Assembly (NCBI RefSeq): GCF_004353525.1
Contig: NZ_CP085524.1
Location: forward strand, 62,001 to 126,000
Direction of reading: 5' to 3'
Length of the DNA stretch: 64,000 nucleotides
From: Zhaonella formicivorans
GTDB lineage: Bacteria > Bacillota > DUOV01 > Zhaonellaceae
Shown here: positions 21,506 to 30,235 of the stretch, piece by piece
How positions within the stretch are numbered: the stretch's first letter is position 1
Layout: each line of letters starts with the position of its first letter
Position numbers and translations under genes: made by a program
The notes under the pieces: generated by a model
Database searches by the model: none
Told to the model about the DNA's origin: nothing
The model's input: the letters and a program-made list of their open reading frames with translations, nothing else

Positions 21506-23002
21506 ATGGCAAAATGGAAGTTAATAGACTTGACTATCCATGAAGAAACTCTAGAAAAAACTGTACAGCGTGCTAGGGAAAGAAACATCATTATTCCCAC
21601 AATTGAGCAAATGAAGAATCCCGAAAAGATCCCTGCTAAGATCAAAGAACAATTAAAAAGCATTGGGCTATGGGATATCAATCCTTTAAACTTATTTAGA
21701 ATTACCTGGAAAAACGAACCCGTTAAAGAAGGTGGGCTTTACAACTCTCTTCCTAACTATATCGAAATACCTCCCGAAATATCCGGTGTTAATGCGAGAA
21801 TCTTTGCACTTTCCGGCAAATGGTTCCCTATTGGCGCCCATAAAGTTGGTGCAAGTTTTGCATGTTTAGTCCCGCGGCTTGTTACCGGACAATTCGATCC
21901 TACTTTCCACCAGGCTGTATGGCCTTCAACCGGTAACTACTGCCGTGGCGGAGCATATAACTCCTCGTTATTAGCTTGCCAGTCAATCGCTATCCTACCT
22001 GAAAACATGAGCAAAGAGCGCTTCGAGTGGCTGAAGAAAGTTGCAGGAGAAGTCATTGCTACTCCGGGATGTGAAAGTAACGTCAAAGAGATCTACGATA
22101 AGACTTGGGAATTGAGAAGAACCAGAGATAACGTTATGATTTTCAACCAATTTGGTGAATTGGGCAACCACCTCTGGCACTACGAAGTTACAGGCCATGC
22201 TATGGAAGATGTTCTTAAGGCAGAAATGGGTCCCAATGACAGACTGGCAGGCGTGTGCTTAACTTCGGGCTCTGCCGGTACCCTGGGCAGTGGAGACTAC
22301 CTGAAGGATGTCTATCCGAACAGCAAGATTGCCGTGGGCGAGGCATTACAGTGCCCCACACTCTTAAATAACGGTTTTGGCGATCACAGGATTGAAGGTA
22401 TTGGCGATAAGCACGTACCCTGGATTCATAACGTAAAGAATACAGATATGGTTATTGCCATTGATGATAACGACAGTTTAGGCTTATTCCGCCTGTTCAA
22501 CGAGCCTGCCGGCCACGAATACCTCAGAGAACAAGGGGTTTCTGAAGAATTAATTGCTAAGCTTCCGTGGGTAGGTATTTCCGGCGCTGCCAACATCTTG
22601 TGTGCCATTAAGTTTGCCAAGTACTATGAATTGACCAAGAACGATGTAGTTATTACTGTGCTGACAGATTCCGCCGAGATGTATCAATCCAGATTGGAAG
22701 AAATGAGAGAGGCAAAAGGCGGCAAATATGAGAAATTTGATGCTGCTATTGACCATGCTAAACACGTTCAGGCGGTCAGAACCGATTCAATGCAAGAATT
22801 AACTTACCAAGACAGGAAACGTATTCATAACCTGAAATACTACACTTGGATTGAACAGCAGATGTATGATCTTGATGAGTTGAATGCCCAGTGGTACGAT
22901 TATGACAATTACTGGGGTGAGCTGCATAAGATGGCCCCGGAACTTGACAAGTTAATTAAGCAATTTAACGACAGAACAGGATTGCTTAAAGGTTTAGAGT
23001 AA
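21506..23002 (+). CDS. Fold-type II PLP-dependent enzyme of uncertain reaction
   Basis: 498 residues from ATG at 21506 (AAAGGGG 9-13 bases upstream; ATG 21488 is an alternative). IGAHKVGASFACLVP around residue 110 looks like the lysine-PLP segment of the cysteine synthase/tryptophan synthase beta fold, and TSGSAGTLGSGDYLK the phosphate-binding loop; GISGAANILCAIKFAKYY lies nearer the C-terminus. It is about 100-150 residues longer than ordinary cysteine synthases or diaminopropionate ammonia-lyase (YgeX). It is followed by serine dehydratase and the Mo-hydroxylase accessory genes, suggesting a lyase or beta-replacement step on an amino acid made from purine. I cannot name the substrate. Confidence 0.7.
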   Translation: MAKWKLIDLTIHEETLEKTVQRARERNIIIPTIEQMKNPEKIPAKIKEQLKSIGLWDINPLNLFRITWKNEPVKEGGLYNSLPNYIEIPPEISGVNARIFALSGKWFPIGAHKVGASFACLVPRLVTGQFDPTFHQAVWPSTGNYCRGGAYNSSLLACQSIAILPENMSKERFEWLKKVAGEVIATPGCESNVKEIYDKTWELRRTRDNVMIFNQFGELGNHLWHYEVTGHAMEDVLKAEMGPNDRLAGVCLTSGSAGTLGSGDYLKDVYPNSKIAVGEALQCPTLLNNGFGDHRIEGIGDKHVPWIHNVKNTDMVIAIDDNDSLGLFRLFNEPAGHEYLREQGVSEELIAKLPWVGISGAANILCAIKFAKYYELTKNDVVITVLTDSAEMYQSRLEEMREAKGGKYEKFDAAIDHAKHVQAVRTDSMQELTYQDRKRIHNLKYYTWIEQQMYDLDELNAQWYDYDNYWGELHKMAPELDKLIKQFNDRTGLLKGLE

Positions 23003-23086
23003 AATATGCTCAGGTCAAGAGCAGAACAAATTAACAACTAACAACGGCTAATTTTAGCGAAGAGTTGCAGGAGGAGTTGGCCGGGA

Positions 23087-23749
23087 ATGACGTTGGACGT
23101 TTTTGATATTATTGGCCCCATCATGATTGGGCCGTCCAGTTCCCATACTGCCGGGGCAGTGCGTTTAGGCAGGCTTGCTCAAGCAGTTTTCGGGGAAATA
23201 CCGGAACAAGTTGATATTTTCCTGCACGGATCTTTTGCAAAGACTTACAAGGGCCACGGTACAGACGTGGCCCTTGTAGCAGGTCTTTTGGGTTTAGATA
23301 CTGACGATGCGGGAATTGCTTCAGCCCTTGAGTTGGCAAAAGTTCGGGGTTTGACTGTTAGTTTTATTCCTGCTGATTTGGGGGCTGTCCACCCTAATAC
23401 TGCCAAGCTGGTTATGCGCAAACAGGGCAGAAAAAGGGAGGTTTTGGGCTCCTCCATTGGCGGCGGTAACATTGTGGTAACTCAAATTGACGAATTTACT
23501 GTTGATTTGCGGGGCGATTTTTACACTATTATTGCTACTTATCTTGACCGCCCAGGCATGGTTGCCAAAGTTTCCGCACTTTTGGCCAAAGGCAGGGTAA
23601 ACATTGCCCAAATGAAAGTATCCAGGGTTGATAAAGGCGCCCAAGCCCTGATGGTGGTAGAAATTGATAATCAGGTGCCCGATGAAATAGCAGAGGAAAT
23701 ACGAGGGTTGGAAGGTATACAGAGTTTGTTGAAGATTAAACCTATCTAG
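23087..23749 (+). CDS. sdaAB: L-serine dehydratase, iron-sulfur-dependent, beta subunit
   Basis: 220-residue beta chain of the oxygen-labile [4Fe-4S] serine deaminase that makes pyruvate and ammonia. VFDIIGPIMIGPSSSHTAGAV is the family N-terminus; KRREVLGSSIGGGNI is in the core; residues from about 145 form a C-terminal ACT domain (YLDRPGMVAKVSALLAKG) for amino-acid sensing. GGAGGAG precedes the ATG. It is directly followed by the alpha subunit. Confidence 0.93.
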   Translation: MTLDVFDIIGPIMIGPSSSHTAGAVRLGRLAQAVFGEIPEQVDIFLHGSFAKTYKGHGTDVALVAGLLGLDTDDAGIASALELAKVRGLTVSFIPADLGAVHPNTAKLVMRKQGRKREVLGSSIGGGNIVVTQIDEFTVDLRGDFYTIIATYLDRPGMVAKVSALLAKGRVNIAQMKVSRVDKGAQALMVVEIDNQVPDEIAEEIRGLEGIQSLLKIKPI

Positions 23750-23769
23750 CGAAAGGAGGACTGGAAGCG

Positions 23770-24657
23770 ATGTTCTATAAAACCGTGGCGGAACTAGTGA
23801 AAACAGCTGAACAAAGAAAGTGTCCCATTTCAACCATTGTACTGGAGAATCAAGTAGAAAACACGGAACTGACCTTAGATGAACTGCTGAAACAGATGGA
23901 TAAAAACTGGTCAGTTATGGTTGAAGCTATGGAGCGGGGACTAAATGAAGAGGTGCGCTCCGTCAGCGGGTTGACCGGTGGTGACGCCAAAAAACTGTAT
24001 CAGGCGCATTTAAGTGGTTCCAGTCCCCTTAGCGGTGGTCCTGTTATGGAGACGGTAGCCAGGGCTTTGGCTGTGGCGGAAGTGAATGCTGCCATGGGCA
24101 GAATCGTGGCTGCCCCTACAGCAGGTTCTTGCGGTGTAGTGCCGGCCGTTGTTTATACTGTTGCCAATTTAAGAGGCAATTCCCGTTCTGACATAGTGAA
24201 AGCGCTTTTTACTGCTGCGGGATTTGGCATGATTATCGCTTACAATGCCTCAATTTCGGGAGCAGAGGGTGGCTGCCAGGCAGAATGTGGTTCGGCATCC
24301 TGTATGGCGGCTGCGGCCGCGGTGGAATTGGCCGGCGGAACTCCGGTTCAGGCTGCCCATGCCGGAGCTATTGCTTTAAAAAATGTTTTAGGTCTTGTAT
24401 GCGATCCGGTTGCTGGTTTGGTAGAAGTCCCGTGCATCAAGCGCAATGCCATGGCAGCTGCCAACGCTATGGTTGCCGCCGATTTGGCGTTATCCGGCAT
24501 TGAGAGCCGGATACCTATAGATGAGGTAATTGGCGCTATGAAGGAGATCGGAAAATCCATGCCGGCAACTTTAAAGGAAACAGCTTGCGGGGGATTAGCC
24601 AATACACCTACGGCAAGACTTTTGGAAAGGCAGCTCTTTGAAGCTTACGAGGAGTAA
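23770..24657 (+). CDS. sdaAA: L-serine dehydratase, iron-sulfur-dependent, alpha subunit
   Basis: 295-residue catalytic chain with cluster cysteines in APTAGSCGVVPAVVY, GGCQAECGSASCMAAAAA and LVCDPVAGLVEVPC. The two-subunit organisation is typical of Gram-positive anaerobes. With glyA nearby it supplies glycine to serine to pyruvate conversion. The ribosome binding site is AAAGGAGG, 11 bases before the ATG. Three bases separate its stop from yqeC. Confidence 0.94.
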   Translation: MFYKTVAELVKTAEQRKCPISTIVLENQVENTELTLDELLKQMDKNWSVMVEAMERGLNEEVRSVSGLTGGDAKKLYQAHLSGSSPLSGGPVMETVARALAVAEVNAAMGRIVAAPTAGSCGVVPAVVYTVANLRGNSRSDIVKALFTAAGFGMIIAYNASISGAEGGCQAECGSASCMAAAAAVELAGGTPVQAAHAGAIALKNVLGLVCDPVAGLVEVPCIKRNAMAAANAMVAADLALSGIESRIPIDEVIGAMKEIGKSMPATLKETACGGLANTPTARLLERQLFEAYEE

Positions 24658-24660
24658 TTC

Positions 24661-25419
24661 ATGAATATTTCAGAAGTTTTGGATTTAGATAAATATAGGG
24701 TGATAACGCTGGTTGGGGCAGGGGGGAAGACCTCCACGCTGCTGGCGATGGCCCATGAAGTACAAGAAAAGGGTATTAAAACAATTATTACAACCACAAC
24801 TAAAATGGCTGGCGATGAGGTCGCCGGCTTTAAGCTGATTTTGCACAATTCACTGGAAAAGCTGAGCTCCGGTTTGGCAGCTGGCCTCCATCAAGCGGGC
24901 GCTGTTGTTGTTGGCCGTGGGATGAGTGCTGAAGGGAAACTGCTGGGGATTGCGCCTGAGTGGGTAAGCGTCTTGAGTGATTACTCCCCAGACTGCATTT
25001 TTCTGATTGAGGGGGACGGTGCTGCCAGAAAACCCTTTAAAGCTCCCGGTAATAATGAGCCGGTTGTTCCTGACCGCACTAATCTGTTAATTGGGTTAGT
25101 GGGTGTGGATGCAATCGGCTTGTCATTAACTGAGGATAATATCCATCGGGCACACCGAGTCAGCAGTTTAACAGGTCTGCCCCTGGGTGCTGATTTAACC
25201 GTACAGGCTATTGCCGAGGTAATGATGCATCGCCATGGGTATAAAAAAAATCTGCCTCCCCACGCAGAGTACCTGGCCGTAATTAATAAAGTAGACACTT
25301 TCAGGGAGCTGCGGCAAGCAAGGGAATTGGCTGCTGCGCTTTTAGCAGCAGGATGCCCGAAAGTAATCATAGCAGCTATGCAGCAAAAATTTAAAGTCCG
25401 GGAGGTGCTGACCCGGTGA
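24661..25419 (+). CDS. yqeC: Selenium-dependent Mo-hydroxylase accessory protein YqeC
   Basis: 252 residues. A P-loop-like LVGAGGKTSTLLAMAHE lies near residue 15, followed by TTTTKMA and FLIEGDGAARKPFKAP. This is the pattern of the YqeC family that accompanies selenium-dependent molybdenum hydroxylases; it is predicted to be a nucleotide-binding maturation factor with no firmly proven reaction. It is sandwiched between sdaAA and mocA and overlaps mocA by 4 bases. Confidence 0.85.
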   Translation: MNISEVLDLDKYRVITLVGAGGKTSTLLAMAHEVQEKGIKTIITTTTKMAGDEVAGFKLILHNSLEKLSSGLAAGLHQAGAVVVGRGMSAEGKLLGIAPEWVSVLSDYSPDCIFLIEGDGAARKPFKAPGNNEPVVPDRTNLLIGLVGVDAIGLSLTEDNIHRAHRVSSLTGLPLGADLTVQAIAEVMMHRHGYKKNLPPHAEYLAVINKVDTFRELRQARELAAALLAAGCPKVIIAAMQQKFKVREVLTR

Positions 25420-26012
25420 AAATTGCAGTTGTAATTCTTGCTGCAGGCAAAGCTTCCCGCATGGGCAGGACCAAGCAGCTTCTACCCTGGGGTGAAAGCA
25501 CATTGCTGGGCAGTACTATAGATTTATACACCGGAGCAAAGGTTGATGAAGTTATAGTAGTGGTCGGACATTGTGCTGCTGAAATCAGGGCTGCCTTAAA
25601 AGATAAAGCTGTTCGCTGGGTAGAAAACAAAGCATATGAACAGGGTATGTCCACCTCCCTGAAAGCAGGTATAGAGGCTTTAAATGATGGTGTTTCAGCA
25701 GTTTTACTGGCCTTGGGGGATTTGCCGTTATTGAAAAAGGAAACCATTAGGTGTATGCTTAAAATATATAAAAATAATAATTGTAAAATAGTTATTCCTT
25801 ATTATCACAATAAGAGGGGTAATCCTGTTTTAATTTCCAGGGAATTATTTCCGGAGCTTTTAGCTATCCAAGGGGATCAGGGGGCCAGGGAAGTAATAAA
25901 AAAATACGAAAGCCAGGTCTATAAACTCCCCGTAGATGATCCCGGCATCCTGCAGGATGTTGATACTTGGGAAGATTATAAAAGGCTGTTAGCTCAAAGC
26001 CATCAGCCATGA
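25416..26012 (+). CDS. mocA: Molybdenum cofactor cytidylyltransferase (MocA-like)
   Basis: 198-residue nucleotidyltransferase. ILAAGKASRMGRTKQLLPWG is the signature of the MocA/CTP:molybdopterin cytidylyltransferase family, and LALGDLPLL the metal-binding loop. It would make the cytosine dinucleotide cofactor for the xanthine-dehydrogenase-type enzyme at 60588. The last codons (AQSHQP, CAAAGCCATCAGCCA) fall inside a repeat array, so its C-terminus may have been rewritten by repeat growth. Confidence 0.87.
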   Translation: MKIAVVILAAGKASRMGRTKQLLPWGESTLLGSTIDLYTGAKVDEVIVVVGHCAAEIRAALKDKAVRWVENKAYEQGMSTSLKAGIEALNDGVSAVLLALGDLPLLKKETIRCMLKIYKNNNCKIVIPYYHNKRGNPVLISRELFPELLAIQGDQGAREVIKKYESQVYKLPVDDPGILQDVDTWEDYKRLLAQSHQP

Positions 26013-26082
26013 GCTATCTTGAAAATAGCTATAACGTCTATGTCCTGTCGCTCCCAAGGTAGCTTCCACGGACATAAACGTT
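25996..26082 (-). repeat. Repeat array plus fragment of the 315-bp element (copy C)
   Basis: AGCCATCAGCCATGAGC overlaps the end of mocA, then AGCTATCTTGAAAATAGCT followed by ATAACGTCTATGTCCTGTCG at 26012-26050 matches one end of the element at 12054-12366 and 54451-54770. AACGTCTATGTCC and GGACATAAACGTT (26069-26081) form a hairpin. Only about 70 bases of the element are present. Confidence 0.7.
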
Positions 26083-26201
26083 GACCTAATTTTCACTGTA
26101 CTGCTGGTGCTGACGATAAGCAATGGTGTCTATTTTGAAAATGTGGCGGCTAACGTGCATAGCGCATGCATTGCTGTGCGACGCTTTGGAGGTGTAATGG
26201 T

Positions 26202-27005
26202 TTGAACCAAATATTAGTACTAATCAAGGGGGCCGGCGATTTGGCCACGGGTGTGGCGCACCGCTTGTTCAGGGCTGGATTTCGGGTCTTAATGACCGAA
26301 TTGGCACAGCCTACGGTAATTCGCCGCACTGTATCCTTTGCTGAAGCCATCTATACCGGTGAGAATAATGTTGAAGGGATAAGTGCAAGAGTAGCGACAG
26401 AAGATAATTGGCAAGAAGTGCTGGCACAGGCCAAAGTTCCGGTTTTGGTTGACCCTGAGGCTAAAATTATTGGACAGGCTAAACCGGAAGTGGTGATAGA
26501 TGCGATCATTGCGAAAAAAAACCTTGGTACTAACCCACGGTTGGCGCCGGTTGTCATAGCTCTAGGCCCTGGATTTTCCGCCCCGGAAGATGCCCATGCC
26601 GTTATTGAAACCCAGCGGGGCCACGATTTAGGAAGGGTGATCTACCGGGGACAGGCCCTGCCTAACACAGGTGTTCCCGGCGAAATCGGAGGTAAAAGCT
26701 GGGAAAGGGTGTTACGCGCTCCCAGGGACGGTGTGTTTCAAAGTCAGGCGCAAATTGGTGATTTTGTACAGGCGGGCCAAGTAGTAGGACATGTGGAAGG
26801 GGTGCCTGTATCATCCTTACTAACGGGGTACTTACGTGGCATCCTGCGTGACGGTCTGGAGGTCCACGAGGGAATGAAAATAGGTGATGTAGATCCCCGA
26901 GCCGAAAAGTCTCACTGCTTTACTATTTCCGATAAGGCCAGAGCTCTTGGAGGAGCGGTTTTGGAGGCTATGCTATATCTCCTTCGCCAACAAGGAGTGT
27001 TATGA
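26202..27005 (+). CDS. yqeB: Selenium-dependent molybdenum hydroxylase system protein YqeB
   Basis: 267 residues from TTG at 26202, which follows GGAGGTG with 7 bases; the frame could extend to 26166 with atypical residues. LIKGAGDLATGVAHRLFRAGF is a Rossmann-like start and VIALGPGFSAPEDAHAVIET a second conserved stretch of the YqeB/EF2570 family. It is found with selenium-dependent molybdenum hydroxylases and is thought to act in their maturation, possibly in selenium insertion. It lies between mocA and an XdhC-like gene. Confidence 0.87.
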   Translation: MNQILVLIKGAGDLATGVAHRLFRAGFRVLMTELAQPTVIRRTVSFAEAIYTGENNVEGISARVATEDNWQEVLAQAKVPVLVDPEAKIIGQAKPEVVIDAIIAKKNLGTNPRLAPVVIALGPGFSAPEDAHAVIETQRGHDLGRVIYRGQALPNTGVPGEIGGKSWERVLRAPRDGVFQSQAQIGDFVQAGQVVGHVEGVPVSSLLTGYLRGILRDGLEVHEGMKIGDVDPRAEKSHCFTISDKARALGGAVLEAMLYLLRQQGVL

Positions 27006-27062
27006 GTTTTGAGTTTTGAGTTTTGAGTTTTGAGTTATGAGTTTTGAGTTATGAGTTTTGAG
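27003..27062 (+). repeat. Tandem GAGTTTT heptamer repeat
   Basis: About eight head-to-tail copies of TGAGTTT or TGAGTTA start within the yqeB stop codon and continue to 27062. Slipped-strand variation is likely. Confidence 0.9.
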
Positions 27063-27101
27063 CGAAGGTTGCGTTGGTCGCTGAAGAGGAGAGAATAATA
27101 T

Positions 27102-28157
27102 ATGGATAAAAAAGTGCTTGATGCCATAATTGAATTAGTTAGTGAGGAAACCCCTGCGGTATTGGCTACCATCATAAAAGTAACAGGTTCTGTTCCTCGG
27201 CACGAGGGCGCTAAAATGCTGGTTTTCCCCGAAGGCAGGGTAGTTGGGACGATTGGCGGCGGTTGTGGAGAGGCTGAGGTCCGCAGGGAAGCGCTCATTG
27301 TATTGGATACTAACCAGCCCAGAAGTTACTCGGTCTACTTAAACAGCGATTTGGCTGCTGATGAAGGTATGGTTTGTGGCGGGATAATGGAAGTTTTTTT
27401 GGAACCGGTAGGAGAAAAACTTATCTTTCAAAAAGCCCGAGAGTGTTTGGAAGCTTCCCGCCCTGCTGTGTTAGTAACAGCTTTAGAACAGCGTGCGCGC
27501 AAGGCCCTTTATGACGTGAACGGGAAACTGCTGGCAGGCGAAGAGCAACCGGGCATAACAGCAGATAAATTAAAAACCGTTTTTGCTGCGGGTCGCGCTT
27601 CTTCCGAAGATTTTCCGGGTTTGGGGCGCGTGCTGCTGGAGCCGGTTCTACCTGTAGAAAAGCTGTTAATCTTAGGAGCAGGGCATGTTGCCCAGCCGGT
27701 GGCTCTAATGGGCAAATGGCTGGATTTTCATGTTACCGTTATTGATGACCGGCCTGACTTTGCCAATCAGGTCCGTTATCCCGGGGTGGATGAAGTTATC
27801 TGCGCCGATTTTGTAAGCGCTATCCGCCAGTATGGCATTGATCCAAATACATACATAGTTATTGTTACGAGAGGACATCAATACGATGAAGCCTGCCTGC
27901 GGGAGGTATTGGGCAGTTCCGCCAAGTACCTGGGGATGATTGGCAGCAGGAGAAGGGTCAAGCTGTTATTAAATAAACTTAAGGAGGAAGGATTCCCTGC
28001 GGAGGACCTAGATAAAGTAAAAAGCCCGATTGGTTTAAATATCGGGGCAGAAACACCTGCTGAAATTGCTGTCAGTATCTTGGCGGAAATTATAGCTGTG
28101 CGCAGAGGCCGGGATAGCTGTCAGCCACCAGCCGTCAGCTGTCAGCCAAAACAATAG
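27102..28157 (+). CDS. XdhC/CoxI-family Mo-hydroxylase maturation protein
   Basis: 351 residues. The N-terminal XdhC domain (PAVLATIIKVTGSVPRHEGA near residue 20, then GTIGGGCGEAEV) and a C-terminal Rossmann domain (LLILGAGHVAQPVALMGK near 190, YLGMIGSRRR near 275) define the family, which binds molybdenum cofactor and inserts it, sulfurated, into xanthine dehydrogenases. The final residues (DSCQPPAVSCQPKQ) are encoded by an intergenic-type repeat array, so the natural end may lie near RRGRD. It follows yqeB after a tandem repeat. Confidence 0.9.
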   Translation: MDKKVLDAIIELVSEETPAVLATIIKVTGSVPRHEGAKMLVFPEGRVVGTIGGGCGEAEVRREALIVLDTNQPRSYSVYLNSDLAADEGMVCGGIMEVFLEPVGEKLIFQKARECLEASRPAVLVTALEQRARKALYDVNGKLLAGEEQPGITADKLKTVFAAGRASSEDFPGLGRVLLEPVLPVEKLLILGAGHVAQPVALMGKWLDFHVTVIDDRPDFANQVRYPGVDEVICADFVSAIRQYGIDPNTYIVIVTRGHQYDEACLREVLGSSAKYLGMIGSRRRVKLLLNKLKEEGFPAEDLDKVKSPIGLNIGAETPAEIAVSILAEIIAVRRGRDSCQPPAVSCQPKQ

Positions 28158-28276
28158 GGTGCTTACCACACCACCGTGAGTACTAATACGTAAAATATGT
28201 ATCTGTAAGAGCGGTTTTAGGGTATAAAATGACAAGGTTGTTGGCTGAAGGCTGATAGCTGATTGCTGATTGCTAA
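28117..28276. repeat. Pair of inverted AGCTGAxG arrays after the XdhC-like gene
   Basis: The left arm (28117-28148, AGCTGTCAGCCACCAGCC) overlaps the last codons of the gene; the right arm (28231-28276) reads GGCTGAAGGCTGATAGCTGA. The rest of the 392-base gap to glyA (28277-28549) is AT-rich and I see no defined promoter or riboswitch in it. Confidence 0.75.
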
Positions 28277-28549
28277 CATTCATACTGCCTGCATTAAATA
28301 TAATTAAATTTTTTAAAGTGTAAAAAAGGAATTCCCTGTTCAGCGTTGAATATAATTAAATACATGGGACATAATTTAAGAAGTGTTTAATTTTTTCCAG
28401 ATTATAGCTTGAATGCAGTTTTGGTCGAAATTTTAAATCTATCCTGGGTTGGTTAGTTGCAGTTGCCTGCTTGTGACCCCTTTTAACGTTGACGCAACTG
28501 TTAACTGCTTTTAATTTATTTTAACTTGTTAATGCTAGGAGGATGGAGG

Positions 28550-29791
28550 ATGAAACATTTACGGGAAATTGACCCGGAAATTGCCGAGGTTCTTGATTTG
28601 GAACGCGGCAGGCAAAATGACAAGATTGAGCTGATTGCTTCCGAAAACTTTGTGAGCCCTGCTGTGATGGAGGCCCAAGGTTCAGTACTGACAAACAAGT
28701 ATGCCGAAGGTTATCCTGGTAAGCGCTACTATGGCGGCTGTGAGTATGTAGATATTGCTGAAAACCTCGCCAGAGAAAGGGCAAAAAAACTTTTTGGCGC
28801 TGACCATGCTAACGTACAGCCCCATTCGGGGGCTAATGCCAACACTGCCGTATACCTGGCGGTATTAAAACCAGGAGATACAGTATTAGGCATGAATTTA
28901 GCCCATGGTGGTCACTTAACTCATGGAAGTCCGGTAAACATCTCGGGACTTTACTATAACTTTGTTCCGTATGGCGTAGATGAAGTTACCCAAACTATAG
29001 ACTATGATAAAGTAGCTGAGTTGGCCAGGGAACATAAGCCAAAATTGCTTGTTGCCGGAGCCAGCGCTTACCCGCGCAAATTTGATTTTGCGAGATTAAA
29101 GGACATAGCCGATGAAGTAGGGGCTCTATTTATGGTGGATATGGCCCACATCGCCGGTCTTGTAGCCACTGGACTTCATCCTAACCCGGTTCCATATGCG
29201 GACTTTGTAACTTCTACTACCCATAAAACTTTAAGGGGACCAAGAGGCGGGCTCATTCTGTGCAAAGAAGAGCATGCCAAAGCTATTGACAAAGCTGTAT
29301 TCCCGGGCTTGCAAGGCGGACCGCTGATGCATGTTATTGCGGCCAAAGCCGTAGCCTTTAAAGAAGCTTTAAGTCCCGCTTTTAAGGCCTATCAAGAGCA
29401 GGTGGTAAAAAATGCTGCTACCTTAGCAAAAGCCCTGATGGACAAAGGGTTTAACCTTGTCTCCGGCGGCACTGACAACCACTTGATGTTGGTAGATGTA
29501 CGCAGTCGTCAGCTTACAGGTAAAGAAGCAGAGCACCGTTTGGATGAAATTGGCATCACAGTAAACAAAAATGCTATTCCTTTTGACCCTGAAAGCCCAT
29601 TTGTAACCAGTGGCATCCGCATTGGTACACCTGCTGCTACAACAAGGGGCTTTAAAGAAGAGGATATGCTTGCCGTAGCCGAAATCATAGATAAAGCATT
29701 GTCGCCGGCATTCGAAAGCAGCATTGAAGAACTCAGGGCCAGGGTGAAAGAATTGTGTGCTAAAGCGCCTCTTTACAAAGATTTATATTAA
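28550..29791 (+). CDS. glyA: Serine hydroxymethyltransferase (GlyA)
   Basis: PLP enzyme interconverting glycine plus methylene-tetrahydrofolate with serine. [37 protein letters not shown], the PLP-lysine segment [13 protein letters not shown] and [14 protein letters not shown] are diagnostic. The ATG at 28550 directly follows GGATGGAGG; the longer frame from 28526 reads through the ribosome binding site and is unlikely. 413 residues. In this setting it may drive glycine into serine for the dehydratase; it is also a housekeeping enzyme. Confidence 0.95.
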   Translation: MKHLREIDPEIAEVLDLERGRQNDKIELIASENFVSPAVMEAQGSVLTNKYAEGYPGKRYYGGCEYVDIAENLARERAKKLFGADHANVQPHSGANANTAVYLAVLKPGDTVLGMNLAHGGHLTHGSPVNISGLYYNFVPYGVDEVTQTIDYDKVAELAREHKPKLLVAGASAYPRKFDFARLKDIADEVGALFMVDMAHIAGLVATGLHPNPVPYADFVTSTTHKTLRGPRGGLILCKEEHAKAIDKAVFPGLQGGPLMHVIAAKAVAFKEALSPAFKAYQEQVVKNAATLAKALMDKGFNLVSGGTDNHLMLVDVRSRQLTGKEAEHRLDEIGITVNKNAIPFDPESPFVTSGIRIGTPAATTRGFKEEDMLAVAEIIDKALSPAFESSIEELRARVKELCAKAPLYKDLY

Positions 29792-29904
29792 TTAAAAACC
29801 CGTGTTAAGATTTTGTTAAGGTGCTGCCTAGGAGCAGGATTTTGTAAAAGAAAGTCGAATATACTTAGCTAAGCTAAGCAGATAAGAATATAACTAAAAG
29901 ATAA

Positions 29905-29995
29905 TTTCATTACCACGGCCCAGGTGCCGGGAACCAGGGTACGGGAAAAATTTGCGTCAAAGCGCTAATGCCGGTTGGTGTTGGCGCTTTTTATA
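29905..29995 (+). promoter_or_regulatory. Structured leader RNA with terminator upstream of ygeY (candidate riboswitch, unknown class)
   Basis: A conserved core, GGTGCCGGGAACCAGGGTAC then GG (29923-29944), is followed by a terminator: AAGCGCTAA (29960-29968) pairs with TTGGCGCTT (29981-29989) before a T-run. The same core and terminator layout appears at 56378-56456 before carbamate kinase. The arrangement is that of a transcription-attenuating riboswitch, though 240 bases still separate the terminator from ygeY. The intervening 29996-30235 is AT-rich with no other feature. I cannot match it to a known class. Confidence 0.55.
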
Positions 29996-30235
29996 TTGTA
30001 GGGCAGAGTTGCCATTAATTTGGTTATTTTATTCTATATAATTGTAAAAATCTAAAAAAGTTTAGAAATAGAAAAAGGATTTTCGCAAAATGTGGTGAAT
30101 ATACTACTTGGATATGATTTAAATACTGGTCTATAATTTAATATTATTTAAAAAGAGTTATCGTTTACTGGATTCCATTATCGATTGCATACTATGAAAA
30201 TCTAGGTGAAAAATATTGTAGAAAGGATGCGCGCA

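Noticed and set aside
28277-28549. Riboswitch upstream of glyA
   Set aside because: I looked for tetrahydrofolate, glycine and purine aptamer patterns and found none; no terminator is present either.
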